From NCBI RefSeq assembly GCF_003327285.1, contig NZ_KZ848473.1, positions 1,054,001 through 1,118,000 on the forward strand: a DNA stretch of 64,000 nucleotides. The letters are read 5' to 3'. Positions 1 through 8,712 of the stretch are shown piece by piece. Position numbers and translations under genes: made by a program. The notes under the pieces were generated by a model. It ran no database searches and was not told the origin of the DNA. It worked only from the letters and a program-made list of their open reading frames with translations. The stretch's first letter is position 1; every line of letters starts with the position of its first letter. This DNA comes from Microbacterium sorbitolivorans (GTDB taxonomy: Bacteria; Actinomycetota; Actinomycetes; Actinomycetales; Microbacteriaceae).

Positions 1-1014
1 CGTGTGCGGACCGCTCGAAAAGAACGCCGTCGCGACGGCGCCAGGGATGTCGGCGGCGGCGATCATGTCGCCGACGCCGGCCCAGCCGCTCTCGTCGACG
101 AACGGCTCCTCGATAAACGAATCCTCGATCGAGGGCTCCTCGTACGTGCCGGTGTACATCACGTCATCGGAGTAGCAGACGAGCGTTCCATCGCCGTAGT
201 CCTCGCACGTCTTGCCCGCGAGGTCGGCCTCCTCGCCGGGGATCGACTCGTACGACGGCATCGACGAGGAGGACGAGTACGCCGACACGTACGACGAGTC
301 GCTGCCGCCCCAGGCGCTTCCCGCGGTGTAACCGACGACGCTGAGCGCGACGCCCACCGCGAGGGCGAGCGCCGCGGTCTTCCGCCGCGTGATGTCGAGG
401 CGCCCGAGGGCGAGGCCCGCGAGCATGAGCGCCGTCCACGGCACGATCGAGTACGTGCCCTCGAGGATGAACGAGATGCCCGCGCCCGATGCCGACGGTG
501 AGAGGGCGATGAGGGTCGCGGCGACCGCTGGCCCCGCGACCGCCATCGCTGCCGCCCAGACGACCAGCGCATAGGCGCGCATCCCGATGAACATGACCGC
601 AACGGCATATACGGCGCCGTAGAAGGTGAGGATCACCGCGATGTTGGTGCCCAGCAGCTCCAGCACGAGGCCGATCGCGAAGATCACGAGCCCGCGCGCG
701 ACGAGCCGCAGGCGATGCGTCGCGAGCTCCGCGCCGGTCGGGATCCGGCTCCGCCCCGTCATCAACGCGATCGAGACGCCCGCGAGCACCGCAAACAGGA
801 TCGACGAGCGCCCGGAGACGAGCTCGACCCAGGTCGACGGATCCGACCACCGGATCTCGCCGGGGAGAGCGACGGTATGGGCCGCGGCCATGCCGAGAAC
901 AGCGAGACCTCGGGCGATATCGAGCCCGACGATGCGCGGGGCCATACCAAAGGCGCGCAGTCGCGAAGACGGGGTTGCAGGGGTTACTTCGGTGCTCGGG
1001 GTGAGCGTCGCCAT
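1..1014 (-). CDS. YeiB/DUF418-like polytopic membrane protein (partial, runs off window start)
   Basis: The reading frame is open from an ATG at 1014 to the first base of the window (338 codons), so the C-terminus is missing. AGAAAG lies six bases before the ATG. After a short cytoplasmic tail come GLDIARGLAVLGM (about residues 30-42) and SGRSSILFAVLAGVS (about 68-82). These resemble the N-terminal helix and loop of YeiB/DUF418 and heparan-glucosaminide N-acetyltransferase-like proteins. About six hydrophobic helices follow, then a Ser/Asp/Glu-rich extracytoplasmic stretch with two Cys (TCEDYGDGTLVCY). The family is thought to move acyl groups or small molecules at the membrane, but the substrate cannot be told here. 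It lies just downstream of mazG on the same strand. Confidence 0.75.
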   Translation of the reverse strand, partial: MATLTPSTEVTPATPSSRLRAFGMAPRIVGLDIARGLAVLGMAAAHTVALPGEIRWSDPSTWVELVSGRSSILFAVLAGVSIALMTGRSRIPTGAELATHRLRLVARGLVIFAIGLVLELLGTNIAVILTFYGAVYAVAVMFIGMRAYALVVWAAAMAVAGPAVAATLIALSPSASGAGISFILEGTYSIVPWTALMLAGLALGRLDITRRKTAALALAVGVALSVVGYTAGSAWGGSDSSYVSAYSSSSSMPSYESIPGEEADLAGKTCEDYGDGTLVCYSDDVMYTGTYEEPSIEDSFIEEPFVDESGWAGVGDMIAAADIPGAVATAFFSSGPHT

Positions 1015-1046
1015 CGGTGACTTTCTGGTGGTGACGGTATTCGGTG

Positions 1047-1709
1047 TTACTCGGCGTCGCGGATGTCGTCCGCGAGCGTGCGGATCCGGCCGCGGAGCGC
1101 GCGCTCGGCGTCCCAACCGCGGGCCCGCGCGAGCGCGACGAGCCCCAGGAGGGTCTCGCCGAGGTCTTCCTCGGAGGCGGGCAGGAGCTCTTCGCCGTCT
1201 TCGGCCTCGATGACCTCGACGGCGCGAATTTCTTCGACGTACCCGAGGCCGACGCCGACTTGCTCGCCCTTGCCGAGCACCTTCTGGGCGAGGGCGAGGG
1301 CCGGCATGGCCTTCGGCACGCCGTCGAGCACCGAGGTGCGCGAGCGCTTCTCCTCGGCCTTCGCGGCGTTCCACAGCTCGATCACGCGCTCGGGCGTCTC
1401 GGCGGTCTCCGCCGCGAACACGTGCGGGTGGCGGTGGATCATCTTGGCCGCGAGGTCGCCCGCGACGTCGTCGATCGTGAACGACTCGGCGACGGCGGCG
1501 TGGAGCAGCACCTGCCACAGCAGGTCGCCGAGTTCCTCGCGCAGCTCAGGGGCGGATCCGGATTCGATCGCGTCGATCACCTCGGCGGATTCCTCCGTGA
1601 GGTATGGCGCGAGCTGCCGGTGGGTGAGGGCCTTCGACCACACGCACTCGGCGTGCACCTGCTCGGCCACCTCGGCCGCGCGGCGCAGCCCGTCGTAAGT
1701 CTCGCTCAT
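1047..1709 (-). CDS. mazG: MazG-family nucleoside triphosphate pyrophosphohydrolase
   Basis: A 220-residue cytoplasmic enzyme that hydrolyses NTPs/dNTPs to the monophosphate and pyrophosphate (house-cleaning, ppGpp control). The metal-binding four-helix motif is visible: LTEESAEVIDAI (about residues 38-49) supplies the EExxE set and REELGDLLWQ (57-66) the ExxD set. KMIHRHPHVF (89-98) is also typical. I chose the ATG at 1709 because MSETYDG is the normal N-terminus and GGAG sits just upstream; the frame runs nine codons further to 1736 without family similarity. At 220 residues it carries one complete MazG domain plus a partial second one, the usual actinobacterial form. A 24-bp-arm hairpin lies directly upstream. 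Confidence 0.93.
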   Translation of the reverse strand: MSETYDGLRRAAEVAEQVHAECVWSKALTHRQLAPYLTEESAEVIDAIESGSAPELREELGDLLWQVLLHAAVAESFTIDDVAGDLAAKMIHRHPHVFAAETAETPERVIELWNAAKAEEKRSRTSVLDGVPKAMPALALAQKVLGKGEQVGVGLGYVEEIRAVEVIEAEDGEELLPASEEDLGETLLGLVALARARGWDAERALRGRIRTLADDIRDAE

Positions 1710-1732
1710 GACTCCACTCTGCCAGCAACTCT

Positions 1733-1785
1733 GCAATTCTCCGCGCGGTCATCTGCGAACAGCAGATGACCGCGCGGAGAATTGC
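1733..1785. repeat. Perfect 24-bp inverted repeat (hairpin) between nhaA and mazG
   Basis: Arms 1733-1756 and 1762-1785 are exact reverse complements over 24 bases, separated by the 5-base loop GAACA. Each arm contains CTCCGCGCGG and ATCATC-type sequence with AATT near the outer end. There is no T-run on either side, so it is not a textbook intrinsic terminator, though it could end nhaA transcription. A partial echo (GGAGAATT, 1801-1808) follows and overlaps the nhaA stop codon. Confidence 0.9.
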
Positions 1786-1806
1786 CGCACAGGGGGTAGT
1801 GGAGAA

Positions 1807-2934
1807 TTACGCCGCGAGCCGGCGGTGGTGGCGGGCGCGCAGCGGCACGAGGATGGCCGACAGGATCAGCGACACGAGCGACCCGAGCAGCACACCGAGC
1901 ACCGCCTCGTCGGCGACGACGTGATCGGCGTACGCCAGGCGCGACAGCAGGAGCGACACGGTGAAGCCGATGCCTCCGAGCGCGGCGGCCGGGATGATGT
2001 CGGCGAAGGGCAGACGATCGCCCTTGCCGACGAACTGCGCGAGCCAGCCGAACAGGCTGATGCCGATCAGCTTGCCCGCGGGAAGGGCGACGAGGATGCC
2101 CCACAGGGCGGGCGAGATCTCGTCGAGCGCGACCTGCGGGATCACGACGAGTGCCGAGAAGAAGGCGAAGATCGGCAGGATCAGGCCGTTGATCCACGGC
2201 TCGAGCGCGTGGCGGGCCCGCATGCCCTCGTCCTGGCGGATGACGAGACCGAGCATCACGCCCGCGATCGTCGCGTGAATGCCCGACTGGAAGATGAAGA
2301 CCCACGCCGCGAGCGCGGCCACGATCATGAGCGACACGACGAGCGCTGTGTTCGCGCGGGCGCGGAAGCGACTGAGGATCGCGAAGGCGACGACGCAGGC
2401 GAGGCCCGCGAGCATCATGCCGAAATCGAGGTCGGTCGCAAAAAGCACCGCGATGAAGACGATGCCGACGATGTCGTCGATGATCGCGAGCGCGAGCAGG
2501 AACACGCGCACGCCCTTCGGCAGCCCCTTCCCGAACATCGCGAGCACGCCGAGGGCGAAGGCGATGTCGGTCGCGGTCGGAATCGGCCAGCCGGAGGCGG
2601 TGTCGCCGCGCCCCGCGATGAGCAGGAAGACGATGATCGGCACGATCACGCCGCCGGCCGCCGCGATCGCGGGGCGCACGGCCTTGCTCAGGCTGTTGAG
2701 CTGACCGCGCGTCATCTCGAACTGCAGCTCGACGGCGACCCCGAAGAAAAAGATTGCGAGCAGGAAGTCGGCGACCCAGTGCGAGAGCGACAGCTCGAGA
2801 CCGGGCACCCCGATCTCGGTGTGGCTCCAGTGGATCACCGATTCGCCGAAAGGCAAGTTCGCGAGGATGAGACCCAGCGCGGCAGCACCGAGGAGGAGAA
2901 AGGCGGGAAATCGTTCCGAGCGAAGCAGCTTCAT
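1807..2934 (-). CDS. nhaA: NhaA-type Na+/H+ antiporter
   Basis: A 375-residue inner-membrane antiporter that exchanges internal Na+ for external H+, used for salt and alkaline pH tolerance. About eleven to twelve hydrophobic helices are evident. PTATDIAFALGVL (about residues 119-131) holds the equivalent of E. coli Asp133, and LALAIIDDIVGIVF (147-160) holds the Asp163/Asp164 pair that binds the ion. The N-terminus MKLLRSERFPAFLLLGAAAL is typical. Length is close to the family norm. It stands alone between mfd and the 1733-1785 hairpin, and the sequence gives no clear regulator. Confidence 0.95.
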   Translation of the reverse strand: MKLLRSERFPAFLLLGAAALGLILANLPFGESVIHWSHTEIGVPGLELSLSHWVADFLLAIFFFGVAVELQFEMTRGQLNSLSKAVRPAIAAAGGVIVPIIVFLLIAGRGDTASGWPIPTATDIAFALGVLAMFGKGLPKGVRVFLLALAIIDDIVGIVFIAVLFATDLDFGMMLAGLACVVAFAILSRFRARANTALVVSLMIVAALAAWVFIFQSGIHATIAGVMLGLVIRQDEGMRARHALEPWINGLILPIFAFFSALVVIPQVALDEISPALWGILVALPAGKLIGISLFGWLAQFVGKGDRLPFADIIPAAALGGIGFTVSLLLSRLAYADHVVADEAVLGVLLGSLVSLILSAILVPLRARHHRRLAA

Positions 2935-3007
2935 GTGTCCGTTCCAGGTTGCACTCTGACGCGAATCAGCGGATCCGCGTCGCCGACCAGACTTCCCGGC
3001 ACACCAC

Positions 3008-6000
3008 CTACGACTCTACCTTGGGCAGGGGGAACAGCGCATCGAGCAGCTGGCGCACCCATGCCACGACGTCAATGCCTTCGGCGGTTGGCATCGGCAC
3101 GACGAGGGCGTCACCGTTCGCGAGGATCTTCGCGCCCGGGTACAGCCGCTTAAGCCGTACCTGCATCGAATCGGCGAGATGCGCGGGGGCGACACGGAGG
3201 TTCTTACCCATCGCTACGACGTCGGCGAGCTGCGACTGCGCCGCACGCCGGCGAAGCCGCGCGACCTCAACGAGCCCGGCGACCTCCGCCGGCGGTTCGC
3301 CGTAGCGGTCGGAAAGCTCCTCGACCACGAGGTCGATCGCGTCGTCGGCCGCCGAGGCCGTCGCCGCGGCCGACAGCTTCTGGTAGGCCTCGAGGCGCAG
3401 GCGCTCGCTGTCGATGTAGTCATCGGGGATCCGCGCCTCGACGGGCAGCTCGAGCCGCAGCTCGACGGGCCCATCGGTGCTCTCGCCACGGAACTCGCTC
3501 ACGGCCTCGCCGATCATGCGCAGGTAGAGGTCGAAGCCAACGCCGGCGATGTGGCCCGCCTGCTCGGCGCCCAGCAGGTTACCGGCGCCACGGATCTCGA
3601 GGTCCTTCATCGCGACCTGGATCCCGGATCCGAGATCGTTGTGGACGGCGATCGTCTCGAGGCGGTCGGCGGCCGTCTCCGACAGCGGCTTGCCCTCCTC
3701 GTAAACGAAGTAGGCGTACGCGCGCTCGCGCCCGCGTCCGACGCGGCCGCGCAGTTGGTGCAGCTGGGCGAGGCCGTACTTGTCGGCGCGGTCAATGATG
3801 ATCGTGTTCGCGTTGGCGATGTCGATGCCGGTCTCGATGATCGTCGTGCAGACGAGCACGTCGTACTTGCGCTCCCAGAAGTCGTCGACGACCTGCTCGA
3901 GCTGGTTCTCGCTCATCTTGCCGTGCGCGACGGCGATGCGGGCCTCGGGCACGAGCTCGGCGAGGTGCGAGGCGACCTTCTGGATGCTGGTCACGCGGTT
4001 GTGCACGAAGAACACCTGGCCCTCGCGCAGCAGCTCGCGGCGGATCGCGGCCGCGATCTGCTTGTCGTTCGAGGGACCGACGTACGACAGGATCGGATGG
4101 CGTTCCTCCGGCGGCGTCGCGAGCGTCGACATCTCGCGGATGCCTGTGACGGCCATCTCGAGCGTGCGCGGGATCGGCGTCGCGCTCATCGCGAGGATGT
4201 CGACGTTGGTCTTGAGCTTCTTCAGCGCGTCCTTGTGCTCGACGCCGAAGCGTTGCTCCTCGTCGATGATCATGAGCCCGAGGTCCTTAAAGACGACGCC
4301 CTGCGTCAGGATCCGGTGGGTTCCGATCACCATGTCGACGGTGCCGTCGGCGAGGCCCTGCACCGTGTCGCGCGCCTGCTTGTCGGTCTGGAAGCGGCTG
4401 AGGGCGCGGACGTTGACCGGGAATCCGGCGAAGCGGTCGGCGAACGTCTCGAGGTGCTGCTTCACGAGCAGCGTCGTCGGCACGAGCATCGCGACCTGCT
4501 TGCCGTCCTGGATCGCCTTGAACGCGGCGCGCACCGCGACCTCGGTCTTGCCGAAGCCGACGTCGCCGGAGAGCAGACGGTCCATCGGGATGTCGCGCTC
4601 CATGTCGCGCTTGATCTCGTCGATCGTCTGCAGCTGGTCGGCGGTCTCGGCGAACGGGAACGCCTCCTCGAGCTCGCGCTGCCACGGGGTATCGGGCCCG
4701 AACGCGTAGCCGCGCGACGCCATGCGCGCCGAGTAGAGCTTCACGAGTTCGACGGCGATATCGCGCACCGCCTTGCGCGCCTTGCTCTTCGCCTGCGACC
4801 AGTCGGATCCGCCCATCTTCGACAGCTGGGGGTTCTCGCCGCCGACGTACTTCGAGAGCAGGTCGAGCTGGTCGGTCGGCACGAGTAGCTTGTCGCCCGG
4901 GCGGCCGCGCTTGCTCGGCGCGTACTCGAGCACGACGTAGTCGCGCGTCGACTTCACGCCGCCCGTCGCGATCTCGCGCTGCTGCATCTCGACGAAGCGG
5001 CCGATGCCGTGGGTCGCGTGCACGACGGGGTCACCGGGCTTGAGCTGCAGCGGATCCACGACGTTGCGGCGGCGCGACGCGAGCCGCTTCGGGCCCTGGG
5101 ATCCGCTGGTCGCGGCGCGGCCGTAGAACTCGGCCTCCGTGAGCACGGCGAGCTTCGCCTCCGCCGAGGCGAAGCCGCTCTCGACCTCGGCACGCACGAG
5201 GCTCACGACGCCGGGCTCGGGCGCCTCGGTGAGGGTGTCGACGATGCGGGCGGCGATGCCGCGATCCGAGAGCACGTCGCGGGCGCGGTCGACGAGGCCG
5301 GCGCCCGGGGCCGCCAGCACGACGGCCCAGCGGTCGGCGATGAGGGTCGCGACGTGGTCGACCGCGCCCTCGACGTTGCCCTGGAACGACGCGATCGCAT
5401 CGGCATTAACGCGCTTCGTGAGGCCGTGCTGCATCAGCACCTCAAAGTCGTCGGTCTCGGCCGCGATCTCGGCGAGGCCGGAGTTGAAGGGGCTGAGGCT
5501 CAGCCACACTCCCCCGGCGTCGCGCACCTGCTCGTGCAGGTCTTCGAGCGTGAGGAAGCCACCCGATGCCAGGTCGACGGGCGCCTGCCCGCCGGCCGTC
5601 GCGGCGCTCCACGCGGCCTCGAGGAACTCGGCGTTCGTGTCTTTGAGGCTCGCAGCGCGGGTCACGGCGCGCTCCGGATCCACGAGGAAGGTCGCGACCC
5701 CCTCGGGCAGGCACGCGACGAGAGACTCGAGCGGGCCGGCCACGAGGTTCGAGAGCGACTCCATGCCCTCGGCGGGGATCCCCTCGGCCATCTTCTCGAG
5801 CATCTGGGCGATGCCGGGGTATTCGTGCTGGAGTTCGCGGGCGCGCTGGCGCACCTCGGGCGTCAGCAGCAGCTCGCGGCTGGCCGTCAGCTCGACGCCG
5901 CGGACCTCGCCCGGTACCGAGCGCTGGTCGGAGACCGAGAACTCGCGAATCTCGTCGACCTCGTCGCCGAAGAACTCCACGCGCACGGGGTGGGCGGCCG

Positions 6001-6577
6001 TCGGCGGGAACACGTCAAGGATGCCGCCGCGCACGGCGAAGTCGCCGCGCCTCGAGACCATGTCGACGCGGTGATAGGCGAGCTCGACGAGGCGCTCGAT
6101 GACCTCTTCAAGCCACAGGTTCTTGCCGCCGACCGTCAGCGAGATCGGCTCGGCGTCGCCGAGGCCGCGCACCATCGGCTGAATCGCGGCGCGGATCGAC
6201 GTCACCACGATGAGCGGGTGCTTGCCGTCCCACGTCGCGATCGCGCGGAGCGTCTCGAGGCGGCGCCCCACGGTCTCGGGGCTCGGGCTCAGCCGCTCGT
6301 GGGGCAGCGTCTCCCACGCGGGAAGGTCGCGGACCTCCGCGTCCGGCAGGATCGCGCGGAGCGCGGATCCGAGCGCCTCGGAGCGCCTGCTCGTCGGCGC
6401 GATCGCGAGGGCGACGGCCGGGGCGCCCGCCGCGCGCCTGCGCTCGAGGAAGGCCGCGATCGCGGGCGCATCGAGGCCATCAACGAGCGAAAGATCGACG
6501 TCGCTGGACGACGGTGCACTCGCCTCCCGGAACGACTCGGACGTGTCGAGGGCGTGCAGGATCCCGGAAAGACTCAC
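3008..6577 (-). CDS. mfd: Transcription-repair coupling factor Mfd
   Basis: A 1189-residue SF2 translocase that removes RNA polymerase stalled at DNA lesions and recruits UvrA. In order: a UvrB-homology N-terminal region, the RNA-polymerase-interaction domain around residue 515 (KPGDPVVHATHGIGRFVEM), the helicase core with Walker A GDVGFGKTEVA (about 672) and DEEQRFG (about 770), QLRGRVGRGRERAYAYF, and the C-terminal TRCF domain. The frame stays open 111 codons further upstream, but that part is antisense to another gene. I place the start at the GTG at 6577 (VSLSGILHALDTS), which is seven bases from a TAGACT -10 hexamer and so probably leaderless. Confidence 0.97.
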   Translation of the reverse strand: MSLSGILHALDTSESFREASAPSSSDVDLSLVDGLDAPAIAAFLERRRAAGAPAVALAIAPTSRRSEALGSALRAILPDAEVRDLPAWETLPHERLSPSPETVGRRLETLRAIATWDGKHPLIVVTSIRAAIQPMVRGLGDAEPISLTVGGKNLWLEEVIERLVELAYHRVDMVSRRGDFAVRGGILDVFPPTAAHPVRVEFFGDEVDEIREFSVSDQRSVPGEVRGVELTASRELLLTPEVRQRARELQHEYPGIAQMLEKMAEGIPAEGMESLSNLVAGPLESLVACLPEGVATFLVDPERAVTRAASLKDTNAEFLEAAWSAATAGGQAPVDLASGGFLTLEDLHEQVRDAGGVWLSLSPFNSGLAEIAAETDDFEVLMQHGLTKRVNADAIASFQGNVEGAVDHVATLIADRWAVVLAAPGAGLVDRARDVLSDRGIAARIVDTLTEAPEPGVVSLVRAEVESGFASAEAKLAVLTEAEFYGRAATSGSQGPKRLASRRRNVVDPLQLKPGDPVVHATHGIGRFVEMQQREIATGGVKSTRDYVVLEYAPSKRGRPGDKLLVPTDQLDLLSKYVGGENPQLSKMGGSDWSQAKSKARKAVRDIAVELVKLYSARMASRGYAFGPDTPWQRELEEAFPFAETADQLQTIDEIKRDMERDIPMDRLLSGDVGFGKTEVAVRAAFKAIQDGKQVAMLVPTTLLVKQHLETFADRFAGFPVNVRALSRFQTDKQARDTVQGLADGTVDMVIGTHRILTQGVVFKDLGLMIIDEEQRFGVEHKDALKKLKTNVDILAMSATPIPRTLEMAVTGIREMSTLATPPEERHPILSYVGPSNDKQIAAAIRRELLREGQVFFVHNRVTSIQKVASHLAELVPEARIAVAHGKMSENQLEQVVDDFWERKYDVLVCTTIIETGIDIANANTIIIDRADKYGLAQLHQLRGRVGRGRERAYAYFVYEEGKPLSETAADRLETIAVHNDLGSGIQVAMKDLEIRGAGNLLGAEQAGHIAGVGFDLYLRMIGEAVSEFRGESTDGPVELRLELPVEARIPDDYIDSERLRLEAYQKLSAAATASAADDAIDLVVEELSDRYGEPPAEVAGLVEVARLRRRAAQSQLADVVAMGKNLRVAPAHLADSMQVRLKRLYPGAKILANGDALVVPMPTAEGIDVVAWVRQLLDALFPLPKVES

Positions 6578-6584
6578 AAACCCC

Positions 6585-6590
6585 AGTCTA
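6585..6590 (-). promoter_or_regulatory. -10 element for mfd (leaderless)
   Basis: TAGACT on the minus strand ends seven bases before the mfd GTG, putting the transcription start at or next to the start codon. No ribosome-binding site is present. The intergenic gap to the divergent gene is only 30 bases. Confidence 0.6.
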
Positions 6591-6594
6591 CGGA

Positions 6595-6600
6595 TACTGT
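6595..6600 (+). promoter_or_regulatory. -10 element for the gene at 6608 (leaderless)
   Basis: TACTGT ends seven bases before the ATG at 6608 and no Shine-Dalgarno sequence is seen. It sits four bases from the divergent mfd -10. Confidence 0.5.
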
Positions 6601-6607
6601 GGTCGGT

Positions 6608-7087
6608 ATGAGCTACCCGGTTTATCCGCAGCCCGCCCCTCCGACCGTCCCGGTCCGCCCCGCCGGCCCCGGCAAGCCGACCATCGGCATCGTCGCCTTT
6701 ATCGCGTCGGTCTCGGCGTTCGTGATCGGCGGCGTCGGCATCTGGCTGTCGGGTTTCATGATCGGGCGGCTCGTCCGCGCAACCGAGATCCCCGAGATCG
6801 TGTCCGGCCTCCAGGACGACGCGTGGGTGCTCGCTCAGGAGCAGGCCCTCCAGGCTATCGACCGCTCCATCGGCGCCTTCGTGGTGCTCATCACCGCGTG
6901 GGTCCTGCACATGGCCCTCGCCGCGTGGGGCCTCATTCAGGGCATCGTCGCGACCGCGATGAACCGCGGCCGCGCGTGGGGAATCATCGCGATCGTAATC
7001 GCGCTCCTCAGCTGGACCGTGCTCGCCTGGTTCACGCAGGAGGCGATACTGTCGGGCATCATGGGCAACATTCCCTTTATGGGTTAG
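6608..7087 (+). CDS. Small membrane protein of unknown function
   Basis: I do not recognise a named family. The 159-residue product starts with a proline-rich cytoplasmic segment (MSYPVYPQPAPPTVPVRP). Hydrophobic helices follow at about 28-52 (IGIVAFIASVSAFVIGGVGI), 95-120 and 125-145, with a charged stretch between helices 1 and 2 that includes a predicted amphipathic segment (QDDAWVLAQEQALQAIDRS). The layout resembles the short Pro/Tyr-rich DUF4190-like membrane proteins common in actinobacteria. It is divergent from mfd and convergent with pth, whose stop codon is three bases away. ATG at 6608 is chosen from the hexamer spacing and the typical N-terminus. Confidence 0.8.
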   Translation: MSYPVYPQPAPPTVPVRPAGPGKPTIGIVAFIASVSAFVIGGVGIWLSGFMIGRLVRATEIPEIVSGLQDDAWVLAQEQALQAIDRSIGAFVVLITAWVLHMALAAWGLIQGIVATAMNRGRAWGIIAIVIALLSWTVLAWFTQEAILSGIMGNIPFMG

Positions 7088-7090
7088 CCG

Positions 7091-7672
7091 CTAGCGAGGC
7101 GCGTGCACCTTCTGCTGCGCCGCCGTGAGCCCCTCGGAGACGATCAGCTCGACGGCCTCCGCCGCGTCCGAGACGAGGATCGGCAGCGTCTTGCGCTCGG
7201 TCGCCGAAAACTCCCCGAGCACCCAGTCGGCCGGATCCTGTCGGCCCGGAGGGCGGCCGATCCCGACCCGCACGCGGGCGAAGTCGGGCGTATCGAGCGC
7301 CTTCGCGATGTCGCGGATACCGTTGTGGCCGCCGTGCCCGCCGCCCGTTTTGAGCTTCAGCGCGTCGAACGGAATGTCGAGCTCGTCGTGGACCACGATG
7401 ACGTGGTCGGGAGCGACCGAGTAGAACTTGGCGAGCGCCGACGCGGGGCCGCCCGAGGTGTTCATGAAGCCGTTCGACTTCGCCAGCACGAGCTTCGGCC
7501 CGCCGGGGCGCAGCCAGGTCTCGACGACGCGGGCGCCCGCCTTGTGCTGCTTCCAGGCCTCGCCGCGGCCGGATGCGAGGTCGTCGACGACCATCTGCCC
7601 GACGTTGTGGCGGGTGCGCTCGTAGCGCGGCCCGGGGTTTCCCAGGCCAATAACTAGCCAGGTATCGGCCAT
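7091..7672 (-). CDS. pth: Peptidyl-tRNA hydrolase
   Basis: A 193-residue cytoplasmic enzyme that frees tRNA from drop-off peptidyl-tRNA. GLGNPGPRYERTRHNVG (about residues 9-25) contains Asn12 and the catalytic His22, and VIVVHDELDIPF (91-102) contains the matching Asp96. KTGGGHGGHNGIRDI is the signature glycine-rich loop. Length is normal for the family. It follows rplY on the same strand, the standard actinobacterial order, with a strong hairpin between them. Confidence 0.97.
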   Translation of the reverse strand: MADTWLVIGLGNPGPRYERTRHNVGQMVVDDLASGRGEAWKQHKAGARVVETWLRPGGPKLVLAKSNGFMNTSGGPASALAKFYSVAPDHVIVVHDELDIPFDALKLKTGGGHGGHNGIRDIAKALDTPDFARVRVGIGRPPGRQDPADWVLGEFSATERKTLPILVSDAAEAVELIVSEGLTAAQQKVHAPR

Positions 7673-7691
7673 GTTGTCCTCCAGAAACGAA

Positions 7692-7720
7692 CGAGGGGGT
7701 GCGCTAGGCGCACCCCCTCG
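7692..7720 (-). terminator. Intrinsic terminator after rplY
   Basis: A GC-rich hairpin with 13-bp arms (7692-7704 and 7708-7720) and the three-base loop TAG. On the minus strand it is followed by the T-rich TCGTTCGTTTCTGG. It lies between rplY and pth, so pth may depend on read-through. Confidence 0.8.
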
Positions 7721-7735
7721 AACTGTGCGAGTGAA

Positions 7736-8308
7736 TTACTCGGCGTCCTCTTCGGTCGCCTCTTCCTCAGCCGCGACGGCCGTGACCGTCAGGAGCAGCA
7801 GGTCAGCCTCGTCGGCGAGCTCCGAGCCCTCGGGAAGGACGATGTCCTTCGCGTGGATCTGAGCGCCGTCCTCAAGGCCGGCAACCGAGACGGTGACGTG
7901 CTCGGGGATGTTCAGGGCGTCGACGTTCACGCGGATCGTGTTGACGATCGTCGAGAGGTAGGTGCCCGAGAAGGTCTCGCCGTCGGTGACGATCGGAACC
8001 TCGACCTCGATCTTCTCGCCGCGCTTGACGACCACGAGGTCGATGTGCTCGATGATCGAACGGACGGGCTCGCGCTGAACGTCCTTCACGAAGACGAGCT
8101 CGGTGGCGCCGTCGATGTCGAGCTCGATGATCGAGTTCGCGTGGCGGACGATGAGGCCGGTCTCGTGGGCGGGCAGCGCAACGTGGCGCACGTCCGAGCC
8201 GTGGCCGTACACGACGGCGGGGATCTTGCCGGCTGCGCGCAGGCGGCGGGCGAAGCCCTTACCGAACTCGGTACGGACGTCGGCAACAAGCTTGTTCGAG
8301 TCGCTCAT
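7736..8308 (-). CDS. rplY: 50S ribosomal protein L25 / general stress protein Ctc
   Basis: A 190-residue 5S-rRNA-binding protein of the long (CTC) form. The N-terminal L25 domain is about residues 1-95 (VRTEFGKGFARRLRAAGKIPAVVYG, shown here only in part, is its signature), followed by the TL5-type C-terminal beta domain and an acidic tail (EEEATEEDAE). I chose the ATG at 8308 because GGAG lies seven bases upstream; an earlier GTG at 8314 gives only two extra residues. Start and order with pth are as in other actinobacteria. Confidence 0.96.
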   Translation of the reverse strand: MSDSNKLVADVRTEFGKGFARRLRAAGKIPAVVYGHGSDVRHVALPAHETGLIVRHANSIIELDIDGATELVFVKDVQREPVRSIIEHIDLVVVKRGEKIEVEVPIVTDGETFSGTYLSTIVNTIRVNVDALNIPEHVTVSVAGLEDGAQIHAKDIVLPEGSELADEADLLLLTVTAVAAEEEATEEDAE

Positions 8309-8483
8309 TCTCACTCCTAGGGTGAGCGCGACACGAAGCGGGCCGCGCAGTTAATGGAACATGTCTCAACGTCGACGCGTAGCGTGAGGAGACCACAAAC
8401 AGCCTGCTTCACCGCGTCGATAACGGACAGCGCGTGAGCGCTTCCCTCGCCGAGGTCTCATCCAGAGTACCGGATCCCTCGGT

Positions 8484-8489
8484 TAGAAT
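8484..8489 (+). promoter_or_regulatory. Candidate -10 element upstream of the 8548 peptide and gnd
   Basis: TAGAAT fits the actinobacterial -10 consensus and is the best candidate in the 239-base gap 8309-8547. It would give a leader of about 50 bases before the small membrane peptide gene. I see no clear -35 and no other feature in this gap. Confidence 0.4.
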
Positions 8490-8547
8490 CGACTGAGCGT
8501 GGGAATTCCGCGCTTTCTTTTATGTCTTTTCCTGTGTCTGGAGACTC

Positions 8548-8661
8548 ATGGACAGCACGCACGTCATCCTGCTCGTCGTCGGAATCCTCACCGTGACCTC
8601 GGTCGTCACCAGCTTCGGCGCCATGTTCGCCCTCGGCCGGGGCAAGGCTTACGACAAGTAA
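8548..8661 (+). CDS. 37-residue single-pass membrane peptide
   Basis: A short gene in the leader region of gnd. GGAG (8540-8543) precedes the ATG at 8548. The peptide begins MDSTHVILLVVGILTV and continues through TSVVTSFGAMFALGRG to a charged end KAYDK, giving one strongly hydrophobic helix (about residues 6-30) and a positive C-terminus. Codon choice is strongly third-position GC, as in real genes here. Function is unknown. It is co-directional with gnd, 51 bases upstream, and is probably cotranscribed. Confidence 0.65.
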   Translation: MDSTHVILLVVGILTVTSVVTSFGAMFALGRGKAYDK

Positions 8662-8712
8662 GCGGTAGCCTGATAACGGACTGAATAGATTTCCTCTCTC
8701 AAGGAGACGTGA

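Noticed and set aside
6578..6910. 111-codon N-terminal extension of Mfd
   Set aside because: The extra frame is antisense to the membrane protein gene at 6608-7087, has no similarity to Mfd, and a -10 hexamer marks the GTG at 6577.
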